Assembly (NCBI GenBank): GCA_030268105.1
Contig: BSDZ01000079.1
Location: 4,322,001 to 4,386,000 of the forward strand
From: Volvox africanus
Lineage: Eukaryota > Chlorophyta > Chlorophyceae > Chlamydomonadales > Volvocaceae
Direction: 5' to 3'
Length of the DNA: 64,000 nt
The notes below the pieces were generated by a model, which saw only the letters and a program-made list of their open reading frames with translations, ran no database searches and had not been told where the DNA came from. A program made the translations under genes and the position numbers. Below, piece by piece: positions 23,892 to 34,940 of this stretch; position 1 is the stretch's first letter, and each line of letters begins with the position of its first letter.

Positions 23892-26800
23892 ATGCTTCCG
23901 GAAGTGCGTCGCTGTGAAATGGACAACCGAGACCGCCTGCTCGTGGAGGCTTGCGGGCTAGAAGTATTGCTTGGTGTGTTCGATAGAGATGGGTAAGTCA
24001 TACCTCTTTTAGCCAGGTTTGTCATGGACTAAAACTGTGTACTATTGAACTGGTCTTGCAGAAACGCTCTTGCACTCAATGACGCAGCGCGCCCTTTTTT
24101 CACCGTAAGTACGCGTCGTCTTATTATCACTACCACCAATGCATTCTAGCAACGCATTACGGAGGTGGTTCGGCGGTCAATGGTGTAGTAGCGCAAACGC
24201 CCAGTGTACCGCGCCGAATGTCAACTCCCCCAAATTCCGTCCCATGGGTGCGTGGTGGTCATTCCGATTACTCGTCCTCGTCTGATTGCCCTTTAGCTGG
24301 TCCCATGCAATTATGCCGTCCTGCCGTCCGTCGCAGGGAAAATACACAGGCGGATGCCCACACGTCGGTGCCCCATCAGCATCAGGGATATCGGATAGCG
24401 CCGCAACGGACGTGCTACCCGCTACCGATTCATGCTGCCTAGCCCGTTTCTTCCGCCTCGAGCCTCAGGCCTACACCGATCTGCACGCGGCAATACACCG
24501 TGGCGAGGTGGGTGAGCCGGTAAACGAAACCGCCACACGGGACATGGTGCTATGGTGTGTGCTCGTCCCGTCCGTGGGAGCACCAGCTGGTGCAGCAACG
24601 TAACGTAGTAGCGTTCAAACACCACAATCAGTGATCAACCTTTCCTTCTTGGCTGCTGCAGCAGTGTTTAGAACGTACTGCTTCCCAATGCGTGCTGGTC
24701 CGCTCCGGCGCCCTAGTCGAGAAACCGAAAACAAACAAATTGTAGCGGAACCCCCTCCGTCGCTAATTCCTCCGCAATTCGTAACCAGCCGCCCTTTCGA
24801 TAATTATCAAACTATGCAGGCGAACTTCTCGATCGTGTTGCCCGTGCCCGTGCCAGTACCAGAACCAGCGGCAGTGACGCCACCGCAGCCGCCGCTATCA
24901 CCACCGACCTCGCCGCCGCCAGCACCGTCGTTCACAATCGGGGTACCATCTGAAATGCGCCGCGGAATGGCGGCATCCAGCCCCCGACCCAACACCGTTT
25001 CGAAAAGGCAACCGCCACCGCTACCGTTGCCGCCAGAGGAGGGCCAAGACGGCGTCCTGCACGCCTGGCTTCTTTCCGCCGGTGAAGACCGTAGCTACGG
25101 GCATAACCACGCAGGTGGCAATTTTGGCTGCCGAGTGGTCAGCATAGGCAGGGCCAGCGGCAGTGGTGTTGGCGGCACTGACAGTGACATAGGCGGCGGA
25201 AGCACTCCGCCGGGGGTCACTGAAAATGTCGAGTCCCCACCCGCCTCACGGGTCGTGCAGCGGCCGCTGAGGCTACCTCGCTCCAGTGCTGATGGCAACG
25301 CGTCAGGTTCCTGGGCAGACGAAGACACGAGCAGCGACAGCGAAGGGCCACTGCCTCTGTCACCGCTGCTGCCGCTGCTGCCCACCCCCTCATCGCTATT
25401 CCCTCCCACTCACCAACAGCCATGGCAGCACCAAGCGCCGCAGCAGCTCCGGCCGCAGCAAACACAGCACGCCTTCCCCATAGCCTCCTTCCCCATAGCC
25501 GTTCCAGGGGCGCCGCCGATACTTGAATTTCCTTCAGAGCTGCCGCTGGCGGCTCATATCGCGCACGGTTCCAGGATCTCTCTGTCGTCCTCCTCGTCCT
25601 CCGCCGCCCCCTCGCAGTCAACCTCGCTTCACACCCGGGCGCAGTCGGGCGTAAGCTCCGCGGGCGGCTGGCGGCTGCTGACGCCGGCTTTATCGAGGAA
25701 ATGGCCGCGGGCGCCAGATGGGGCTGAGGGCGGCAGCCCTGGCGGGGCTGACAGCGGCTCTGATTACCCCCAGGCGCCGGCAACACCGTCGAATGAGGCC
25801 CAGACGGCGGGTGCTGCAGATGCCCAGACCTTTTCAGCCGAGGCTAAAAGCGCCGCTTCAGATGTTGAATCGGAAGTGGAGGCGGCATACCATGAGGCTG
25901 GGCTGGGGGACGAAGGTGGGGTTGAAATGTTTGGCGTTGCGGAAGATGGTGGTGGTGGTGCTAGTGGTGGCGAAGGTCGCCTGTTAGGCGTAGGCGGCGG
26001 GCAGGTTGGCGGAGGTGGCCAGGCGGCGGCTGACAGTGAGGTGGGAGAGAAGGATGAGGTTATCCTTATTGGTGGTGGAGAATGTGGCAATGGTGATAGT
26101 GGTGGTGGTGGTAGCAGTAGCGGTGTTGGGGAGGAGTCTTCACAAGCAGCAGCAGCAGCAGGAGGAGGAGGAGGAGGAGGAGGAGGAGGAAGAGGAGGAG
26201 GAGGAGGAGGAGGAGGAGGTGCAGATGTTGTGAGTGTGGTCACAGCTGCCGTCGGCCATGATGACGTGGCAATCGGGGACGTGGCCTCAGCGGTGTCGGA
26301 TGACGTCATGGAGTCGGGAAGGCCCCCCGGCACCACAACATGGGACGGCGCCGATGAAAGTGGATCCTGCTCCATCATTATGCAGCAGGAGCTCAAGAGA
26401 GGGATGCCTCCACTGCCGCCCTTGGGTCCGCCGCCGCAGCCGTACAGTGCCCCGTTGTCCCGTCACCGGGAAGGCTCCGCAACGCACGATGGCGTGTTGC
26501 CGCTCTTGTCGGCCAGTGGCGGCAAAGAACAGGGTGGTGTCCGTAGCCCCTTTCTGGCGGACGTAGGCATGCTGCCCGCCGTGCTGCCCACCGTACAGCG
26601 CCGGGCTTCGGTGAGCACCCGGGGCTACTACCTGTCCTACTTGTGCCGAGGCAGGCTTCCTTGCAATACAGTGCAGTACAGTAAAAAAAGTGCAGTACAG
26701 TAAAAAAAGTGCAGTACAGTGAAGGACATTTGTAGGGAAACATCACATATCACAAGACACTGAAATTCCCGACATTCACAATGTGCGCTGTGCCACCCAA

Positions 26801-29800
26801 TTTGGTGCAGGAGTGCCTTCAGCCGCTATCTGGGAGCTGTGCCGCCGGGGGCCCCCACACTACATCAGCCAAGTGCCATAACCACCATTACAACCACCAC
26901 CGTCACCACAACTACCGCGTCCACAACCACCACAGCCTCGCCGATCCTAACCAACATAACAGTCATCAGCGGTCTGAACCCAGCCCGCCCAGCCCGCCGG
27001 TCTGCTATACAAAATGTCCTTCGTCGGGCAGCACACAGCCGCCGATGTACGGCAAGAATAACAGAGGCCCCCGGCGCTGTACAACACGTGAGCGGCTGCT
27101 TAACCTGTTATCTTCCCTGGACTCCGACGCCGTCATCTCGGCGGCCGCCAGCGACGGCGGGCCCTACACCGGCAGCCCCGGAATTCTGTCTAGCAGCTCT
27201 AATCGCCCCAATGGCAACGCCGCCGGCGGCAACGAGGCTGCGGGCGGTTTGGGCTGCACCACGGCCACCATGCGCGATTGCAGTACCAGTTACGTAAACC
27301 GAGACCGAGATAGGTACGACATCATTCTGGATTCAGCGTGCGGCATATGCGGGAGTGAGGAAACGTAAGATCTTCCTTCCGCGCGTTTCTTGCGCCCTTC
27401 ACCTCCCCGGCATTCGTTTTTTTCGACTTTCCCACTTCCCGACGCCCTCCCTGGACCCCCTCCCTCTGCAATGGCATTGACGAACTCTTTCCGGAAGCAC
27501 CGTTACCGTTTGCCGCCCTGAGCGCCCTGATGTTGAGGCGGGAGGGTGGGGGTGCGGATACGCGGAAGGGTTAGGGCAGCATAGAACCGGCGAGCCGCAG
27601 TACCTGTCGCCTCTAAGAAGCTCGCCACGTAAAGCAAGACAAACACTGATTTGGTCTTTGTTGTCGGAGAGGGGTAAAAGAAACAGAGACACGGTACTGA
27701 CTCCAACGCCCCACGCTATGGGCTCCAAATTTTCTTCCCTCCCAAATGTTGCCCCATATCTCTCCAGCGTCCTTCACATGGCACCGTTCGACCTTTATTT
27801 ATTGAAAGTTATAAATTAAATTGACGTTAATTATTATTATTTTATTTCTTAACCTCACATCCTGTGTTGCCCCTCATTGCCCACCTTCGTTGCCGTTCAC
27901 GAGCGCCGCACCCGGGTTCGTGCTCCTTTTCGACCTGACGGCCTGTTCCCATGCCACCCCTTACAAGCAGACCTGACAGCAGCGACCGAGATAGCATGGA
28001 CGAAGTATGCGGGGCAACCTGCTACTGCTGCGACGGAAGCGGCCGTGCACAGGTCTGCGCCCGACGCTGGGGCAAGACATCCCCCCCTACAGCGACTGCT
28101 ACTGCTACTGCTACTGCTTCGGACGCTTTGCGATGGGCCTCCCCGAGCTCGTGTCGTAGCTTGGATGCCCGAAATCACACAACCCATCGATTCGATGGGG
28201 AGCTATCACCAGGATCTCCGTATAGTGCCGTACAGTGCAGCCAAGATGGCGACTTGCTGTTGACCCATGGGTCACCCCAACAGACGCCTGGACTTCTGGC
28301 CGGCTGCGGTGCTGCGGCGATCGCACATTCAGCAATGCGCTGGTCTGGCGCTGCTGCAGCAGCGACGTCGACACAATGGCAGCCGCCTCCCTCACATGTG
28401 TCGTACATGTGGTTCCAGGTACGGCGGGATGATATAGATGTTTGAGCACCTGATCTGCACGATAGTGTTGGTGCGGTTCGCCGTTCGTGTCGTACTAGTG
28501 TTTTTGGGACGGAAGGGAACGGTCAAGCCGTGTTGCACGGTGATCGAACACACATGGCGCTACTGCCGTGCAACACCGGGTGTTCTTACCAGATGTTGGC
28601 CTATGCAGAAGTCGGGGGCCGAAAGGTGGCTGGCATTGTTATTCCACAGTTGTTATATTTCGGGATACGCTTTCAATGCATGGTAGGCCTACGTAATCGG
28701 TGCGAATTGTCCCGGCAGCATCTTGGGACTGGGGAAGTGGATACAACATAATATTAAATACTATTGTATTGTATCAGATTGTATTATCTCATATATAATT
28801 ACTTCATGCATTTGGCGACTGTTGTACTGACTGTTATGTAAATATGGTGGGAAAATCGCAGGTGCACATCAAAGTCAAAAAGCTGCCAGCGGAGGAGGTT
28901 ATGGCCGCGGTACGACAAGGCGGTGCTATGGCAGCAGCAGCAGCAACAACAACAACAAGAATAACAACAGCAGCAGCACAGGGAGACACAGAAGATCCTG
29001 CTTCTTTTCCTAATGCTACAGCTGCTGGGGGTGCTGGAACCTGTGCTGTATCTGTACCAGTGCCTTCGATTGAGGCTGGTTACAGTGCTGCTGCAGCGAG
29101 GAATGGAAGCCCTGGTGCAGGCAGCGGTGCAGCCGATGCAAGTGCAGGTGCATGTACTAGCGCTGCTAGCGCGTATACTCTTGGCGCAAGTGCCGCTGCT
29201 ACTGCCGTGCATGCTGCAGCCACTTCCCATGGGCCGAGTTCGGCTGCTACTGCTACTGCTACTGCCGGGGAATCTGCTACAGCCGGTACTGCTCTTGGAG
29301 GATCTGCTGCTGCAGCCAGCGAGGTGGTGTTGCTGCTCAGCGCGACAGATGTGAGCGAGTGGGTAGATTCCCAGGAGCGGTTGGAAGGACTGCTCCAGGA
29401 AGAACACAAGGTACGATGTACGGCAAGCAGTATGGACGGCCTCTGCATAGATGAGCTAGGGGATCCATGGAGCGAGGCAGGTAGTCAATTTGCCAAGTGC
29501 ATCTGTACATCTGCACATCTGTACATCCGTACTTTGGTGATTTCTGACATGTTCTGTCCGTGTTTGTGATACTTTGCTGCAAAATGGTTGGGATTGTTGT
29601 CTTGTCCAATTATTGGCCGTTTGAGTCAACAGGGATCGCGGGGTTGTGAGGGGTTTTAGGGTTTTGGGGTTTTAGCGGGGCTGAGCGGGGCTGTGCGGGG
29701 CTGTGCTCGGATGCTCATCCGGGATCTTTTCAGCCATGTAGCATCGAGACTTTCCAAAATAATAATATGCCGCATTGATGTACCCTGTTCGGTTGACGAC

Positions 29801-31913
29801 CAGGTGCTTGAAGCCATATTCCCACGCCACGTCATCGAACACGTCGCCCGTAAGGCCCTCACGCGCCCGCCTTCCTCCACCTTCCGGCCCGCCACGTGTG
29901 AAACCAACATAGCATTCAGCTATAGCGGTGCCGCTGCCGCCACTTCCACTGCCGCTGCCGCTGCTACCGCCACACGCAGCAAGGGCTTTTACAGCTCTAG
30001 CCGCAGCGGTGGCGGTGAGGAGGCACATACCCCCAATCGCCCGCCGACAGTCCCCGCAGCCGCCACTGTCCGTTCAGCTGCGGCCCACGGTCCATATGCA
30101 AGCTCGGGCTTTCCATCAGATTGCATGGGTTGCAGTACAGGCACGAATACAGTACCGTCGGTTACTTCTTCAGGGGCGGCGTACCTGGAGCATCCAGGAG
30201 TGCCTGGCGGCAGCCATGGCATTGGCGCTGGCGGCGGAGGCAGAGGGCTGGCGGCGGAGGCAGCCGTAGCAATGGCGTGCAGTGGCCCCATGTCGCTGCC
30301 GAATGCGGACGGTGGCTGCAGCGGCGCCGGCATCGCTGGTGACGCTGCGGGCTGCGGCGGCTTTCTCCTTCCACTCGCGACCGCTCACCGTTGCGTGACG
30401 GTGTTGTTTGCGGACATCGTTGGCTTCACGACGATGTGCAACTGCCTTGAGCCGCTGGAGGTCATGAACTTTCTCAACGGGCTCTACACCAGGTTCGATT
30501 CGCTGTGCGACATCTACGGCGTGTACAAGGTCAGGGGGGGAAGAGGCAAACTAAGAGGCCTGGTACTGCTGCTGTTGGGGGGAGGTATGGCCCAGAGTGG
30601 AGTGCAAAGGAGGGACGGGTGTCCAGAGCGCAGAGTGGGAGGAGCGGATGGCGGATTGGGGCCCGGAGGTGGATAGGGTAGGATGGTACTAGAAGGGGCG
30701 CAAGGGAAGGAGGAATGGGGAAGCTGCCGGAGCAGCTCGTGCGTTCACACCCTCTCTTCACTTTCCCTTGCGACTCATGCTGTTCTCGGCCCTCGTCCAC
30801 CCTGACTCCTCGCGTCAGGTTGAGACCATTGGCGACTGCTTCATGGCGGTGGGGGGTCTCATCACGGTCGATGGCGAGGGCTTCAAGGCGGTCCGCGGGG
30901 ACGGCTCAGAAGACGGTTTGCACGCACTGAAGGTTATGTCCTTCGCCAAGGCCATGTTGCGGGAGGTGGCGGCGCTGGTCATGCCGCACAACGGGTCCCC
31001 GCTGCGGCTGCGTGTGGGTTTGCACAGCGGCCCCATCACCGCGGGAATCGTGGGCTCCAAGATGCCTCGATTCTGTCTCTTCGGGGACACTGTCAACACC
31101 GCCAGCCGCATGGAGAGCACGTGCGAGCCGGGAGCCATCCACGTTAGCGCCGCCACGAGGGAGCTGCTGCCGGAGGAGCACTGGGTAGCAACGGGGGGAG
31201 TGCAGGTCAAGGGAAAGGGGGAGATGCAGGTACGGGACAGGTGCTGGGGGTTGTGGGGCCGCGGGGCCTTCACTGGGATGCCGGGGAGGTGCGGTGTAGC
31301 CTCGGGAATAGTGCGCATATACGCATAGCATGTGTCGTAAGGGGGGATTTTCCGGTTCTGTGTTTCATAGGACTCTCGCCGGGCTTAGTCCCGGCTGTGG
31401 TTCTGCTTGGTCTGGCAATTGCATTCGTAGCCCAGTTAGGTGCTGTGTGGAGCTCACTGCCGAATCTCTGATTGTCCCTTTCTCGGCCGCCATAAGGACA
31501 ACCACTATTCCCGTCCCCTGGCAGACCGAAGGCAGCTTGGAGTTGCCTAACTAGGATTTCATCCAGCATGCACATGTCCAAATGCCCAACGTAACCTGCT
31601 CTGTCTCTCATGCCATTTGTTCCTCTCAACATCTGCGCGCCTCCGAAACCAACCAACCCCCAAGACCTATCTTTGGCGGCTACCACCGCCACTCAGCGAG
31701 TGTAGCTCCTTCGGAATGGGCCAGCTGCTATCTACCCGCATGTCAGCAGCTAGCAGGGTTTCATCCTTCCAGACCCTTCCACCCGCTGGCTCCGCTCCTC
31801 CGCCAGGTTGTGCAAGGTGGGGCGCACGCGGACAGGAGGTTCAGACACTGCCCTCATCGCGACCCCTGCCATTAGGGATTAACACAAAGAACAAAATCGA
31901 ACCCGCACTTTGA
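23892..31913 (+). CDS. soluble PAS-linked guanylyl cyclase GC2
   Basis: Paralog of GC1, predicted to make cGMP as a homodimer. Exons: 23892-23992, 24062-24104, 24337-24589, 24662-26610, 26970-27313, 27980-28418, 28862-29410, 29804-30529, 30819-31229, 31665-31913. All phases agree, giving about 1687 residues. The PAS-like front reads [23 protein letters not shown], then [18 protein letters not shown] and [15 protein letters not shown] Pro/Ser/Ala/Gly-rich linker of over 1000 residues includes a poly-Gly run. The signalling helix is [12 protein letters not shown] then [14 protein letters not shown]. The catalytic core has metal Asp residues near 1430 and 1474, guanine-specifying Glu 1470 and Cys 1554, catalytic Asn 1561 and Arg 1565. 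The tail starts with the canonical TYLW. It differs from GC1 by Gly for Glu in FLNxLYTRFD. The least certain exon borders are 24589/24662 and 26970. Confidence 0.82.
26140..26221 (+). repeat. GCA/GGA trinucleotide runs encoding poly-Ala and poly-Gly
   Basis: Uninterrupted GCA then GGA triplets in the long linker exon of GC2 encode a run of Ala followed by about twenty Gly with one Arg. Runs of this kind expand and contract easily, so the linker length probably varies between strains. Confidence 0.85.
26672..26720 (+). repeat. 19-base tandem repeat, about 2.5 copies, in a GC2 intron
   Basis: The unit TGCAGTACAGTAAAAAAAG occurs twice in full and once in part. It lies between the modelled exons ending at 26610 and starting at 26970, which supports that stretch being an intron although it stays open in one frame. 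Confidence 0.8.
30371..31286 (+). repeat. inverted near-identical tract, arm 2 (in GC2)
   Basis: This is the partner of 14896-15809, 916 bases long. It begins inside the catalytic exon at CCACTCGCGACC and ends about 57 bases into the intron after exon 30819-31229. The protein encoded by the last whole exon in the tract is identical in the two genes (137 of 137 residues by eye), while flanking exons are far diverged. Confidence 0.95.
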
Positions 31914-34900
31914 TCTGCACTTGCCCTTCCATTTACCCATCCAACAGGGACGTCCTTTTAACATACCAGTACTCTCCCTTTTATTTGCATCGCTTTCTCT
32001 ATTCCTAAATGTTAGCTCGTTCTGAGGAAAATAGTTAAGTGAAAACAATTCATTTAAACAAAGCTGACTTCCAAGCTGTTTCTATCGTACGAACGGTGAC
32101 ACGATAAAACCGTAAGTTGCCTTTTGGCTGACCACGATCCCGCCCAACCCTTGCAGCTCGTGGATGGCAGCAGATGGCACCGGCAAGTCGATGGAGTCCG
32201 CGCTGCCGTTTGAGCCCCTACCGGAGGCCGCCAGCGCTCCCCTGCCCGGCTCCTCCTCATCGCCACCGCTGCCGTCGCCTCCAAGGGCACTGTTGCCGTC
32301 GCCGGCTTCTCGTGTTGGTTCCGGAACATGTGCCGTCTGCTGGAGTGCCGGTATCGCCTAGGGCAGGGCACGCAGGGTGTCTGGAGACGAAGTGCTCTTG
32401 GTGGCACCGGTCGAGCTGTCGGGAGAGATGGCAGCAGCAGCAGATATCTGCGGGGTGTGACAATAATGGACCGCGTTGCATGAACACATGAACGCTGCGG
32501 GAGCAGCATGGAGAGGGGAGATGGAGGATAAGGGGGCCTTAGATGTCTGCACGATGAATAACACAGTAACAACACCGGGACGTTGTTATAAGGAGATGGG
32601 GAATAAAACATTGTGAGAGAAGAGGCGCTCAACGATATATGCCACAGCAAAGACACTGTACGAAATGGATCCTCAAGGCCTGTAGGATTTCGGATCCACA
32701 TATTGCGGGATCAAAATCCGAGCACCTGCTCGTTCTATGACGTTCCGATCAAGGGGGTTAGGCATATTATTGATGCTCCTCAGGCGGCCATCTGCATCTG
32801 TTTGGCGGCTTTGCCTTCTTGCGCAGGATGGCACCGAAGTCGTGGCAGGAGAAGTGCGCCGAGGGACGTTAATTGGCGTATGCATGAATTTGATGCGCTA
32901 TGCTGAAAAAATTTATCGCCTGGTATGGCCAAGTCGCCACCCATCGTAAGGAACCGAAGCCGAAGGAAGCACTGGAATCGTCCAGTGGTTTACGGCAATT
33001 AGGTTGCTAGCATGTTACATGGATGGCCGTACTCCGTGCTGTCGCAGATCCCCGATGCGATATCCAGGATTATGGACCTTATGTGTACTTGCCCAAATTC
33101 ATAAGTTAATGTTATGTGCATGCAGCCGCAGTATGCACGTTATATTCATTGTTTTCAATTTGATGTAATCGTGGGTTGAATGGTTAGATCGTTTAGATCT
33201 TGTTCAGGCCAATTGCGGCTACTTGTTTGTGTATTATTGACGGAGTGCGCGAGCTTTAACATACCATGGAATAAATGTTCTTGCATCTGAAACCATCGTT
33301 TCACCCTGACTAGCGCCTGGCGACAGAGGGGGGCCTTCAACCGTCTTGACCAATGAGATGGGATGGTGCCCTATGTGTTTGGTACGAATCTACACATCCG
33401 CATAAAATTGTAATGGGCACCACTGGACACGATTCATAAAAACGGGCGAATGGTGATAGCAGTGACGGCTTGGCTGTCAATTGATTGGGTTTCTTCTTGC
33501 CTAATGAGACCAAAAGACCAGCGACCGAACGGGGAACGCGTGAGGAGAAGACTGCAGCGTGTGTGTAGAGGCGCGGCAGTTCATGTGGATGCTGGTCCTG
33601 GCGGCCGCGGTTGGGCTCCTAGAATTTGCGTCGGGCACAGGCACCATATCCCTGCCTGTGTGGGATGGCGGGATCACACTGAACCTCTGGACGGCTATGT
33701 CGAAAGGCTGCAGGAGTCACCGACCGAACGTGCAGACGGGAAGGAGGAGGACCGTTAATATGCAATCCGATGACAAACTCCCTCAATAAGAGCAGTAGGT
33801 AGGGGGATACGAACTACCGAGTATGAACCAAGGACCATACCCTCAACAAGGAGCACAGAAATAAATACTGCTAGCGGATACAGAAAAATACCGGACACAG
33901 GAAGGCTGGTAGCCGCATTCCCCGTACCGGTCTGCCTCATGAAGGAAGTCCTAACCATGGCACAGGGCACCAGGGCCCCTAAGGTATTTAAGATCGATTG
34001 TTATCGTTGTGAACTGCAGGTATTGTACATAGCAGGTACGACGTCTGGGTCCTGATAGGTCCATGACGTCCTGTGCCGTACGATGTCGTAGTTTGACGGT
34101 GATGTCCAACCTACACGGACACGGATTTCTACTAACTCAATGCAGGGTGTCCCGCCAGCACGACACACCCTCGCCAGTCTTGTTTCGTCCTCCCTCCCCG
34201 ACAGAGGATATGCATGTGGTCCCAAGCTCAAACCCACGGCAGCTGATAAGTAGCCGAATTACTAGCGCTGCAGCAAATCCATTCGTTTCTAACCATCGTT
34301 TCCTCGCTTAAGGTCACATCCGTACTCGAATTCTTTGCGGCAAGGACAGCAGGACGTACTTTTGAAAAGCAGATCTCCGTCTGTACACACACGCACACAA
34401 CGATGTTAGCATTTAGGCGCTCAGCTGCAACTGCCCCTGGTGCTTAGGAGCAGGGGTTGCGACAAGCCGAGGGAGTTAACGTAGTAGGAGGCAGTGGAGA
34501 TGTGCCGGTGTGGGCAGTGATAGTGCAAGAGTACAGCGGTGCAGAGGCGCTCATGGAGCAGCAAGGAAAAGTGTTGGCGCCTTGCAGGAAATGGCCATGC
34601 CTATAGAACGGTCCCGTACATTATTCTGATGGGCATTCATCCCGGGTCCTCCACGGCCGAGCTCGTCTCCCTCTCCTCAACTTCACACAGTCCATCGCCC
34701 AGTTGACTCCATCCTTTCTGTTTAGTTGCGCGATACCGCTGCCCTTCCCTCGCCTCCACAACACCATATCGTGTGCATCGCACATTGCCCTCCTCAGCGC
34801 CAACGAGACCTCCGCCACCACGGGCACCACCGTCCCCACGGAATTACGTGGTTCGAATCATCTCACTTCAATGCGGTCGCACATCCCACCCGACGGCGCG

Positions 34901-34940
34901 TGTTTGCCCGCAAAGCCGAATGATGATCGACATGCTCACT
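31914..34940. other. intergenic stretch with possible membrane-protein exons
   Basis: No recognised gene. Plus-strand frames at 32737-32948 (ends next to a GTAAGG donor) and 33559-33789 (after an ACTGCAG acceptor) read like protein; the second holds a hydrophobic run WMLVLAAAVGLLEFASG. A minus-strand frame at 33755-33970 also holds a hydrophobic run (GIFLYPLAVFISVLLVEG) followed by a GTATGG donor. The models conflict and neither could be completed. Confidence 0.3.
33559..33789 (+). CDS. hypothetical exon with a hydrophobic segment
   Basis: Opens just after an AGACTGCAG acceptor and reads VEARQFMWMLVLAAAVGLL, then GTGTISLPVWDGGITLNLW, then a polar tail. The first part could be a membrane helix or a signal anchor. 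No start codon or partner exon could be assigned with confidence, and no family is recognised. Confidence 0.25.
   Translation: MCVEARQFMWMLVLAAAVGLLEFASGTGTISLPVWDGGITLNLWTAMSKGCRSHRPNVQTGRRRTVNMQSDDKLPQ

Noticed and set aside
25764..26396. 210-codon minus-strand Pro/Ser-rich frame
   Set aside because: Antisense shadow of the GGN/GCN triplet runs in the GC2 linker exon.
30815..31318. Minus-strand frame opposite GC2 and its mirror on the plus strand opposite GC1 (14783-15367)
   Set aside because: Antisense shadows of the catalytic exon; they look duplicated only because the exon is.
34840..34860. GGTTCGAATC, resembling a tRNA T-loop
   Set aside because: No matching acceptor stem, D-arm or anticodon arm could be built around it.
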